From Trichaptum fuscoviolaceum (lineage: Eukaryota; Basidiomycota; Agaricomycetes; Hymenochaetales; Trichaptaceae): a DNA stretch of 64,000 bases. Below, piece after piece: positions 23,103 through 33,033 of this stretch; position 1 is the first letter of the stretch, and every line of letters starts with the position of its first letter. The stretch spans positions 1,174,637 to 1,238,636 of the forward strand of contig CAJSYZ010000008.1 in the NCBI GenBank assembly GCA_910574455.1. Reading direction: 5' to 3'. The notes under the pieces were generated by a model. The model was not told the origin of the DNA. It searched no databases and was given only the letters and a program-made list of their open reading frames with translations. The translations under genes and the position numbers were made by a program.

Positions 23103-25771
23103 ATGACTATCTTTCATTCTCTTCATGGCCCTTGTCCCCCTATTCCTGATGACCTAACTTGCGCCCAGTTCATCCTGGACACTCACCTCCCACAGCGCAC
23201 CCTTCGGAATGGGGATTCACCATGGCTTATCGAAGATGCTTCGGGACGGACCATCGGTTATGAAGAGGTGGAGAACAACTCAATTGTATGAACCTTGTAG
23301 AAAGCTTCTGACTTGGATCTAGCTTCGCACAAGAACCTATGGCTTGGCCAATTCCTTGCGGATGCGGTGGGGAATAGGTATGTTGTCATCTCTTTCGTTC
23401 AAAACACTACTAAACTGACCGGATAACAGGGGAGGATGACGTTGGTTAGTATTTAACCTCTTAATCATAGCTGTGAATCTAAGCAACGTAGTTTGTGTCT
23501 TTTCAACGAACCATGTCGGTAAGTAAAATCTCCGAGCTCAATTATGACCATCGCTGAGCTACCTACTTCAGACTATCCTGTGGCCCTATGGGCTTCCCAT
23601 AGACTAGGAGCAATCGTCACGCAAGTCATCTATTAGTACTCGCAGCTCAATGTTGTTGCTAAAATTGTATGATTTATCTAGTTGCGCAAATCCGTCCTAC
23701 ACTTCCGAAGAGCTTGTGCATCAGTTGAGGACTGCAAACGCGACTGTCATCATTGCACACCCGAACTCCTTAGATACCGCATTGGACGCCGCTCGTCAAT
23801 GTGGGATTCCTACTGATCATATTATCGCTATCGAAAAGGTTACCTCGCCCACTCAATCTGGTTCCGCATCGGCGATTCCCTACGTCACCATTCAAAATCT
23901 CATTGATGAAGGATTGTCGAGACCTCAAGCATTCACAGAACGTCGCCTTAACCCTGGTGAGGGTAGGACAAAGCTTGCCTTCTTGAGCTTCTCTAGCGGA
24001 ACAACAGGAAAGCCCAAAGTATGTGATTGTTTTCTGTTCGTCACACTTATGGTGTCGCTAATATTGATGTTAGGCTGTCGCAATACCTCATTATGCCGTT
24101 ATGGCAAATTGCATTCAGATGTCTGCCCATCAGAAGCTTAATAATGATCATGAAATCCCTTGGGAAAAGCGCAAGTTCAGAGCGGGTGACGTCGCTGCAG
24201 CAGGTATGTGCATTTAGCCGATCATCGCAGTTTGTGTTACTCATAACTATATCCCAGCTCTTCCATTCTATCGTTAGTATATCTGACATCTCTCGCATTT
24301 CTTCATAATTGACTGTCTAAATTGACCCTAGATATATACGGCTTGGTTGTGAATGTATGCAGTCGTCGTTTGGTGATGCAAATAGGAGCTAAATCTGACA
24401 CTCTCTTTCCCTAGATGCACTGGATGCTCTTTGCAGGGGCGAGTCTTCGTCCTCTCAAGATTTTGAATGAGATGCTGATACTCTACATGCATTTCAGCTT
24501 TCGATTGTCGTTATTCCTAAATTCAATTTCGTTGAATTCTTGAAAAGCATTGAAAGGCACAAAATTACGCATCTGCTGTAGGCTCCGTCGTCGGCTACAT
24601 CATGTACATCTACTCATTTGTACACCAGTGTTGTACCACCACAGATTGTCCTTTTCTGCAAGGTTAGCTGTATTTCACTTCTCATCGAAGCATTAATTTC
24701 TGACAACATGTATCTTTCCCGTGTTATTTCCAATAGCACGAGGCTACCAAGAAGTACGACCTTTCCTCCGTCCGGTTTGTCAACTCGGGCGCTGCCCCTC
24801 TGTCCGCTGAGCTTACACAGCAACTGTGCAAAATACTTCCGAGCGCATCCATCGGACAAGGCTACGGTGTGTGATCCTTCATATTATGACGACCGATTTA
24901 AGAAATACTAATTCCAACTATAGGCATGACTGAGACGTGCACCACGGTGTCCATGATACCAGTCAATATGCACATAGGCACTTACGGGAGCGCTGGTCAA
25001 TTAATACCAGGCTGTTCTGCTAAGGTCCTCAAAGAAGATGGCACTTTTGCGGGCTACGACGAAGAGGGAGAATTGATCATAACTGGGCCGAACATGGCGC
25101 TTAGGTACACTAATGATGAAAAGGCGTATGTGGAAACTTTGTAGAAAACAGGAACTCAAATACTAACTTTCTTTATCAGGACGAAAGAAACTTTCTTGGA
25201 TGGCTGGGTCCGAACAGGAGACGAAGTAAAGATATCCAAGAATGGTGACATATTTGTACTTGATCGACTAAAGGTATGGGGTCAGCGCCACCGATTTTGA
25301 GGCATCTCAATTTACCGCGACTCGTCATTCTGTAGGAAATCATGAAAGTTCGCGGTTTCCAGGTCGCGCCTGCAGAGCTTGAAGGCCACCTACTTAACCA
25401 TCCGGACATCGCGGATGTATGTGTTGTGGGTATTCCGGACGACTACAGCGGCGAAGTGCCTATGGCATATGTTGTCCTCGAACCCCGTGCAGCAGAGAGG
25501 GCTCAGAAGATTCTGGAAGAAGCAAACAAAATCAAGGCCTCCATTGCGAAGGTGTGTTATCAAGCGCTTCATGATAATCTGAAATAAAGCCGAATGACAA
25601 ACCTTCACATAGCATGTTTCAGACGCGAAAGTACAATATAAGTGGCTCAAGGGTGGCGTCGAGTTTATCGACGCTATTCCAAAGAATCCGAGCGGTAAAC
25701 TGCTCCGCCGATTGCTGCGCGATCAGGCGAAGGCTCTTGTTGCACAAAGGAAGGCAAAGGCTAAGCTTTAG
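23103..25771 (+). CDS. 4-coumarate/acyl-CoA ligase-like AMP-binding enzyme with peroxisomal tail
   Basis: I rebuilt 17 exons that sum to exactly 585 codons (584 aa), so the gene is intact despite its broken appearance. Adenylate-forming (ANL) motifs are in order: the phosphate loop S-S-G-T-T-G-K-P-K, then P-F-Y-H-I-Y-G, G-Y-G-M-T-E-T, R-T-G-D, and the C-terminal N-P-S-G-K whose Lys catalyses adenylation. The similarity is to the fungal 4CL-like group, which activates aromatic or fatty acids as CoA thioesters via acyl-AMP; the substrate cannot be told from sequence. The last residues are A-K-L, a PTS1 peroxisomal signal. Two introns use GC donors (23621-23681 and 24439-24497), and five exons are only 15-27 nt long. 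The start is the ATG followed by T-I-F-H, just inside a slightly longer open frame. Confidence 0.88.
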
Positions 25772-26224
25772 TGGCGCAGTGGACATTGGCAGTCAAACTG
25801 GAAAGAAGTCCTCCGACATGCACCGATCATGGACGTACTGGATAGCGAACCTCTCTTTTTGTTTAACTTCATTTATGTATTCAAAGTATGCAGAGACTTA
25901 GAGCATAACAGGAAATATTCTCGAATCTTTTGTTTTAAAAGTCCAAGCTGAAGGTGATGATAATGCAGGTTCAAGAACACTCATTCTCGATATCAATCAA
26001 ATAATGTACATACAACAGAATTCTAACGTATACTAGTATAAGGTATAACTTCATTGGAGAGAATTGAGGCACATTGTCATGAAAGTAATACAAAACGTTG
26101 CGGTAAGTCCGTCATAACTAGTCGTGAGCTTTGAACAAGTAGATATTCAGGAAAGGAGGAGTGGGGCAACGTACAAACATGAATGTTTCGTACACGATTA
26201 CATACGGGTGGATATCACATCAAA
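25772..26224. other. convergent 3' intergenic region
   Basis: About 450 bp, AT-rich, between the end of the CoA ligase (+) and the end of the IMD/BAR-like gene (-). It holds both 3' ends. I see no gene, repeat or RNA here. Confidence 0.6.
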
Positions 26225-29169
26225 TCAACGCCTTCCGAAACTGAGCTTCCTTGGTCGAACATTGCTAATACCTCCGGTGGCGTCTCGCTCGAAACTCGGT
26301 TTCATCTTCAACACACCATCATCTGGGAGAACGTCGTTGCCTTTGTTGTACGCAATTCCTCTGTTGCTCTTAGAATCAGAAGAGAAAGCATTGCCTACAG
26401 GCATGCTCAGCCGCCTGATCCAACCTTTAGGCTTCTCCGTCTTCACCACGGCATGGCTTTGTGGCTGAGCTTGCGAAGGTACGCTATACTGAGCAGCGGA
26501 GCAGGCGTGGCACCCACAGTATGGGGCATGATCGGCGGATGGGCGCGGAATGGAAACAGAGGAAGACGATGCACTTGCTTGCGAATGCGCGGGAGGCATG
26601 AGCTCGCCGTGATGTGAAACTGGCCGCGACGGAATTTCAGTTGCTGTGGGCCCTCGGGGATTTGTAAGGTTCGTTGTGCTATAGCTGTATTGTGAATGTG
26701 GTCTGGCGGGTAAGCTCCCTACACCGTTTACGCTAGTCGTTATGCTATTAACCCGAGGCCTGCCGCCGTAACCTTGCAACCTCTCCCGTTCACGCTGGAT
26801 CTCGAATGCTTGATGCTCCAGCTCTCGCTCGCGGAGCCGTAAAGCATGCGCTTGCTCTCTCCGCTCCAGTTCTTCCAGTTCTTGAATACGCCGACGCCGA
26901 GCTATTATCTCATCCTCTAGTATACCTTGGTTACTCTGAGTTGCCTGACTACGAGGTGCCACGGAAGACAACACTTCACGATCTGATCTCGCAAGTGTTT
27001 GCTCGGCTGAATCAGCAACCTGCGGAGCTGGCGGTCGCCTCTCAAGGACAGGCGACGCACGACTTCTATCAGCGATCGGGGAGTTTCGACCAGTTGCTCG
27101 CGGTGATATTGGGCTAGGAGGCTGATCATTCACTGGCGTATACCGACTGGCAAGATCAGAGACTTTGCCGGCAATGCGAGGTATTTCACGTTCTCTTGGT
27201 GAAGGTGGCTGATATTGCTAGAATATTGAAATACCATGCCTTAGTAGAATCGTTAGCTAAAGAGATATGTGCTCTTACACCACGAACTAGCTTATCCCTC
27301 ATTGATGCAACAACACTGCTTGTACTTGCTACTGATTCTGTCCTTTCCATACCGACTTTCCTCATTTCGACCTGGGGTCTTTGTCCAAATTCATTTATCT
27401 GCTCGGAGGTAGATACCTTGCGCTCTTTCACAGCGATGCCCTGAGCAAAGGGAGACACAATATCTTTCCGCATCGTCTCTGGGACATCTTCCGGTCCCTT
27501 CTGCCTGCCGTTTGATACAGCATCTGATGATACTTGGGAAGACGGTGCAACCACCGGATGTCTGTCTCTAGGGGTAGAAGGTTCTCCATGGCTTGACAAA
27601 GGCGAACGCCCGTCGTCTTCAGTAAGTGCAGGTGTTGTTGGTTGAAGGTTAACATCCATACTTTTCGGCGACTCTACCAAGGGAGCGCGTCCTGAGAGTG
27701 AATCGCTCTTCTGACCACTTGCAGACTGATGTATCTGTTCGTCTTGGAGTGATACATTTTGTACTGATTGAACAACATAACCCGAAGCGCTACGTTGATT
27801 CAGTCTATCCGCCTCAGGCGAGTCAGGAGCCAATTTTGTTCGGGAGAGCGGCGAGGGGCCAGGGCCAGATGGCTGCCCAAGAGATGGAATGGGGAAGTGA
27901 TCCGGAGGCGTTGGAAACGAGGATAGCGACTCGATCGATCGAACGGAGTCGGCATTAAACCTCGGCGTTACGGTAGGGAAAGAAGAGGGAGGTGGACGTG
28001 GATGGTTAGTCGATGTTGTCGGCGAGTCAGCTAGTGCGGGAGAAGGTGATGCTTGCGACACTGCTTGCTGTTGAAGTTGCGTTGTAATTGGAGTATAAGC
28101 TGGTGCGGGAGTATGCTGTCCTGAATGTCCTGAAACAGATGATGTCGATGGCGAAGGGACAGGTCTTGGTTCGCCGAGGCTACTATCTGGTACAGAAAGC
28201 TTCTCCCTTTCGCCGCCTTGGTTCTCCTCGGAACTCGTTTCCAAACGCGGTTCCGATGGAAGGGGGAGAGGTGGATCACGAGTCCAGCCACCTTCGAGAA
28301 ACGCTCTACATTCACCAATTCGCCCAATCAGTGGTGAAAATCTCCTTACACATTCATAGGCTCTCTGCCACTCAGCATCGGCAGTCCGAGAAATACTGGA
28401 CGTTATACTGTATACAGTTGATGTGTGCCGCTGGCTGACGAAGAGGGAGTGATTGCTGTGATATAATGCGTAAAATAACAATATTAAATGGATATTAAAG
28501 TTACTCACTACTTCTCCTGGGACATTTCCGGCCCCACTACACTTAAGAGGTTAACGTATCGTGTATGTTCCTCGGCGGCAGAAAGGTCTTTCTTCTTCGC
28601 TTTCCTTTCATATTGTTGTCCTAACATCAAATTTAGCCAATTCTTCGCGAACCTACATCGGCATGAACCCACCAGCTTGCTTGATCCTAGCGTTTGTAGC
28701 TGAAATGCGTTCATCGTGGTTCTTCTCCTCTTTCTATCTTCGCATTTATTTAAAGGGAAGGGACGTATGAGCTAGTGAGACATACCGCAAGTTTTTTGAA
28801 CCATTTCTTGACTTCGTTGCTCGCATCATCACATTCTCTATCTGCTATTTTCACAAATTTTGAGTCAATTTCAGCAAGAGTTTCCATAAGCTGCGCAACA
28901 GCGTTCAACGCGTTGCCTATCATGGACGGGACATGAGCCATAGAACAGGAGAGCACGAACAGTTACGCACTAGCTATGCTATTCGTAGCTTTCAAACCCG
29001 CAGCCTCCTTCAGAGCTTTGCCTAGTTTCCTCTGTACTAAAGAGAGAGACTCGGCAGCTTGACAATAGTCATTGAATACATTCACAATTGTCTCCAATGC
29101 CTTGCAGGACTTGTGGATGTCAACTCGTTCGATAACTGTCGCGTTCATCGTCTGTGTACCGGTCGCCAT
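26225..29169 (-). CDS. IMD/BAR-like membrane-curvature domain protein with long disordered tail
   Basis: Exons chain from the ATG at 29169 (M-A-T-G-T-Q) through at least five introns to the stop at 26225, giving very roughly 890 aa. The first 220 residues are helical and charged: an opening segment with E-R-V-D-I-H-K-S-C-K-A-L, a D-S-K-F-V-K-I-A-D-R-E-C-D helix, then a very basic K-A-K-K-K-D. They end in W-Q-R-A-Y-E-C-V-R-R-F-S-P. This arrangement resembles the fungal IMD (I-BAR) family, dimeric helical bundles that bind membranes and actin. The remainder is Ser/Pro-rich, probably disordered, with a coiled coil (R-R-R-R-I-Q-E-L-E-E-L-E-R-R) and a C-terminal basic stretch. The family call rests on remembered resemblance and is moderate; it could be another BAR-class protein. 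Confidence 0.6.
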
Positions 29170-29676
29170 TATCGCCCGCACATCGACAGGAGCGACCACG
29201 AGGGCTAGTTCGCTGTTGGGAACAGAGAAGACAGAGTTGGGACATAGGGGCTAAAGCGAGAGGCTACAACTATAAATAGTATTACTGGCAGCGTGCTATG
29301 AATACACTGGCACTCAGGAGGCTCAGGCTGCCACTGGCAGTGGAAATTTGAACTCAAATCGGATGCCAGTGACGCCGACGGCGCACTCAGGCTGAAGTTG
29401 AAGCTACATAAGTCGGTCCCGGGCCAAGTCCGAGTCTTCAATAGTGTCCGATTTCCTCAAAGTCCTCTTCATGCCAAACCACGACAATCTCACATAATAT
29501 ATACTCTGCTGCAATCGAAGAACTATCAAATTAGCTGGGACTGTGGCAAAGACTGGGATCAATAAGCTTTAATCGATGAATTATCGCTACGATCAATGTA
29601 TGTTCAACATACTCCGACGAACTTAAAGCTCTGTAAATTATTTTTTTTTACCTATTTTCCATACTGATTGATCGCA
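29170..29676. other. intergenic region with repeated CACTGGCA motif
   Basis: This 500-bp interval is the promoter of the IMD-like gene and the 3' flank of the histidine phosphatase gene. CACTGGCA-type words recur around 29283-29375 (ACTGGCA, CACTGGCACT, CACTGGCAGTGG, GCCAGTG). The TGCCACTGGCAGTGG portion can form a small hairpin. No gene is visible. Confidence 0.45.
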
Positions 29677-30767
29677 TTATAAGTTCATAAACCCCCAAGG
29701 TTTCCAATCTCCATCCGATAAATGTCCATTCGAGATCGTTGCTTCGTAGGCGCCTAAACGTGCTGCCCCGTCTTCCTCGGGACGTTCTCTCTCATCAACG
29801 GAGCTGTCTATCTTTCTCTTCATGATAGAGATGGATGCGCAGCCGATTCTAAGCGGAAGCTCTATCTGTCCGACGAGCATTCTAATGAGTGCAATAAGAG
29901 GTGCGACATGGCCAACCAAAAGTATGCGGGAATGTCTAGGCGTTGCGATATTTTCCATTACGATTTCGGCACCAGAAAGTTGGGCACCATTGTTCTCGCC
30001 CCTATGACTCCGTCCTATCTTCCCTTCACCCACGCGGCTCACTATAACGGAAATGACGGCTCCCATGCGTTCATGTAGCTGCGCCAGCTCCTCACCAGCT
30101 GGAGGTGGACTCAAGGTTGATACCCATTCTGTCGAAATTTTCGGAAAGAATTGATGCAGCTTCAACTCTGCGGTATCCGGGCTCGGAACCACGTGCAGCT
30201 CCCCTCCAGGTAAAGGTTGCAGCCACTCTCCCAGACCTGTTGAATGGTTATGATGTTTACGTTAAACTTTTAAGAGATGAAATCGAAACAGCCAGTGACT
30301 GACCATGCTCGACATATATCGGAAGTCCAAGAGCCTCGGCTGTAGGCGTGACAGTCTGAAGGCAACGATCTACAAATATTTCAGACTAAAATTCTGGCAA
30401 AAATTTCGCTGATTGTCTCACATAACGGAGAACAAAATATTGCAGTGGGCCTTTCATCGATCGGAAGGCTCAAGAAATAATGGGCGACCTCATCCGCTTG
30501 TTGCTTCTGTGAGTTAGTAACACGTTCAAATACCTGCATTATTTGGACTCACTACTCCCTTAGGTGAAAGGGGATCATCTCTCAGAATTCCAGTGACATT
30601 CTCCCTGTCGTCTTGAGTATGTGCGGCATTTCAAAAGACCACCAACTCACCAGTCATCGGTGTTCCATCCTAGTCGATCTCCTAGCCGAATCTTTAACGA
30701 TACAAGTTGAAACATAGAGGGCACAGAAACTCTTACCATGTCTGAGGATGTATATGGTAGCAACCAT
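29677..30767 (-). CDS. histidine phosphatase superfamily protein (TFIIIC tau55/phosphoglycerate mutase-like)
   Basis: The start is the ATG at 30767. Exon 1 encodes M-V-A-T-I-Y-I-L and an R-H-G split by an intron, and later exons follow to the stop at 29677, for about 260 aa. The R-H-G at the N-terminus supplies the phosphohistidine. The second catalytic His is in L-L-V-G-H-V-A-P-L-I-A-L near the C-terminus, and A-G-E-E-L provides the usual acidic residue. P-L-S-P-K-G-K-Q-Q-A and F-C-S-P-L are standard for the branch. Fungal members with this spacing include Tfc7, the TFIIIC tau55 subunit, and also sugar phosphatases, so I give no symbol. It ends D-W-K-P-W-G-F. All residues needed for catalysis seem present. 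Confidence 0.75.
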
Positions 30768-31300
30768 TGCTCTCTATCAACGGGGCGAATAGTATCTCCG
30801 CCTCCCCATTTTCTATGGTCAGTACTTCCACCTGAGTCACCAGCCAATTCGACTTCAAAACTATGTATATCGACTGTCGGAGCCGATGTTATGACTGTCA
30901 CTTTCCCGGCTCCGGAAAAACTTGAGTCAAGTAACGAGAGGCACGTCAAGTCCCCGAAATACAGCTTTTTGCTTTATACTGGGGTGATAAAGCACTCACA
31001 TGATTAACATACAGGTTGATTAATCCTAGTAATCTCAGAATCTCATACTGCTCTGCGTTTCGTGGCCTTTCGAAGTTATAGGAGATATGACGAATAGTCG
31101 TGTTCGATCCTCCGATTTAGACGCGGATGATGTAAGAACTTCAGTAACCATCACATCTCCTCCGAGTCCATCAGCCTGAGAGTCTCGGAACTCCAAGTTG
31201 ATGAGAACGCATCGGTGAGCATGGCAGGCTTCTCAAATATCATCTGCTGGATTTCCATTCTTGTGCCGTCTATGTTGTTAACTGTAACTTGCAGATCCAT
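30700..31300 (-). CDS. possible unrecognised gene overlapping the phosphatase start
   Basis: A minus-strand frame reads D-S-S-F-S-G-A-G-K-V-T-V-I, then F-E-V-E-L-A-G-D and W-G-G-G-D-T-I-R-P-V, with strongly protein-like composition. Upstream on the same strand are Y-N-F-E-R-P-R-N-A-E-Q-Y-E and, after an ATG at 31300, N-N-I-D-G-T-R-M-E-I-Q-Q. These pieces lie in different frames and could be exons of one small beta-rich protein, but I could not close a complete model. The last piece overlaps exon 1 of the histidine phosphatase in another frame. It may be a real upstream gene, a longer alternative form of the phosphatase transcript, or a relic. I do not recognise a family. Confidence 0.3.
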
Positions 31301-31803
31301 CGTACCTACATCTTATAGATAACGGTACCTTTCTACTTTGTAACACTATCTTCACGACGCTATTTCTGCATCGTTTCCTGGGAACCCGAGGATTCCAACA
31401 GACACTTTACTATTCGTGAAGTGCTATGTACTTGGAATTCCGATATAAACTCGCAGCTCTGGATTTTAAAACAGGCAAGAAGGATTATCTCTCTCGATTT
31501 ACTTGTCGTGAACGGGTAAAATTCGCTTTTACTAGCCATGCGCTACTCTCGAATTGCTTGGCTTCAGGGGTTAGTATGTGATTTAATACAACTCCGGTAC
31601 ACAGATTCCGTCACCTGCGGGGCGACAACGTCGAGACGCTTTCCATAACTCTATTCAGTGTACTGGCACAACGGTGAATCTTCGTATGCCCGTCACATTA
31701 GATTTTGGCGACAGAATGGACTGGATTTATTAGTCTCATCTGGTTATAAAGCCTATCGTCTCCATCCCGATGCTCCAAAAACTCGAGACGACACAGTTAC
31801 ACG
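31301..31803. other. promoter region of the CBM1 gene
   Basis: No coding frame is evident over these 500 bp. The right end contains TTATAAA at 31744-31750 and a C/T-rich leader before the ATG at 31804. The left end may hold the promoter of the doubtful minus-strand gene. Confidence 0.5.
31744..31750 (+). promoter_or_regulatory. TATA box of the CBM1 gene
   Basis: TTATAAA followed by GCC lies 54 bp upstream of the ATG at 31804, which is a normal distance for a short-leader fungal gene of a highly expressed secreted protein. No competing TATA element is seen closer. Confidence 0.5.
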
Positions 31804-32524
31804 ATGAAATTTTTGGCATGCTTGCTCGCACTGATACCGATCGCTTACGGCCAGTCAACAGCCTCGCTGTGGGGACAATGTGAGTGCATATACTATCTTT
31901 TCTCCTTCGCTCGCTCTGTAAGCCTAAGCTCCTTTTTCAGGCGGCGGGATTGGGTGGAAAGGAGCTACGATCTGTGGATCTGGCAGCTTCTGCTCCTACT
32001 ACAATGATTACTACTCTCAATGCATTCCATTGTCGACAACTCAGGCACCTAGCGTCAGCTGCACAACCTGGTCTGAAGTTGCGACACCGTCCGCATATCC
32101 TACAACCGTCACTACGTGCACGCCTACCTCAACTGCTTTCTTATCATGTACATCGTCAGCATCGACCGTATATCCAACGCCATTCACCCTCACAGAAAGT
32201 AACTGCCAATCGGTTGCGCCAAGTTCATCCAGCTGCACGACCTTCTATGATGTTGCGACCCCGTCCGGCGCGTACCTTACGACTCTTTCCGACTGTTCGC
32301 TCGCAACGTTCACAACGTCAACGTGCACGACATCCGTGTCGACTATCTACCCGACGCCTTTCACCCTCACGGAGAGTAGTTGCACCACAGTCGGTACTCT
32401 CACGAGCTCATCTTCAACTTCCACAATTACCATCACGACTGATTGCTATCCATATACCAACTGTAACGATCCGAGATACTCCTCTACTTCAACCCCCGAG
32501 TCTGTGTCCCCAACACCCGCTTGA
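31804..32524 (+). CDS. secreted CBM1 cellulose-binding protein with two Cys/Thr-rich repeats
   Basis: Exons 31804-31879 and 31941-32524 give a closed 219-aa protein. Residues 1-16 form a signal peptide (M-K-F-L-A-C-L-L-A-L, ending A-Y-G-Q). Then comes a complete family-1 carbohydrate-binding module with C-G-G-I-G-W-K-G at its start and N-D-Y-Y-S-Q-C at its end. It keeps the four cysteines and the planar aromatics that bind crystalline cellulose or chitin. No catalytic domain follows. Instead there are two imperfect repeats of about 55 residues, each beginning S-C-T-T-[WF]-x-[ED]-V-A-T-P-S and ending V/I-Y-P-T-P-F-T-L-T-E-S. They are very rich in Ser/Thr, likely O-glycosylated, with paired cysteines. 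The tail is Ser/Pro-rich. Likely roles are wall or substrate adhesion, or a CBM-only effector. The intron splits the first Cys codon of the CBM. Confidence 0.88.
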
Positions 32525-33033
32525 TGCATACTTTTTGGTACAATAGTGTGATGTTGGGATGTCGGACTAACAACTTTGTACGTATTTGACAGGCGAATAT
32601 TGTGCATAGATTTGTCGAAACTTAGAAATAATTACTTCTTGCTCCGTTTGAACTTTGGCTTGTTGTCGACATTGAAGCACATTTCTATGTGGCAATCCCG
32701 AATGTACGTTGATAATAAGCAAGTATGTATACGGTATGAAATGACTATGATGAGGTTTTGAGCGCATGCAAGGGCTAGGTACCTTCAACCTACCTCCGAG
32801 TCCTCCGATTGATGACCTGCTATGCGACTTCGAAAATGGACGTCAGTTTGACGTCGACTACGTACAGCATTTTCGGACTGCGCGACGTTTGTCCTTCTAA
32901 TGTTCTCGGCTTCAAGTTGAGTTCACGACTTGACATGGCATAGAGTACGAGAGACAGCAACGTACACAATACAAACATCACATAAGGATACAGGTATAAT
33001 GATACAAATTATATATACAATGCAATCGACAGA
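32525..33033. other. convergent 3' intergenic region
   Basis: Between the end of the CBM1 gene (+) and the end of ORC1 (-). The DNA is AT-rich with no protein-like frame, repeat or RNA gene that I can see. Confidence 0.6.

Noticed and set aside
23650..25771. CoA ligase as a frameshifted pseudogene
   Set aside because: Accepting two GC-AG introns and the short exons restores one complete 585-codon frame with every catalytic motif.
29205..29441. 78-codon minus-strand frame upstream of the IMD-like gene
   Set aside because: It has no domain, is interrupted relative to the neighbouring gene and overlaps the CACTGGCA repeats of the promoter region.
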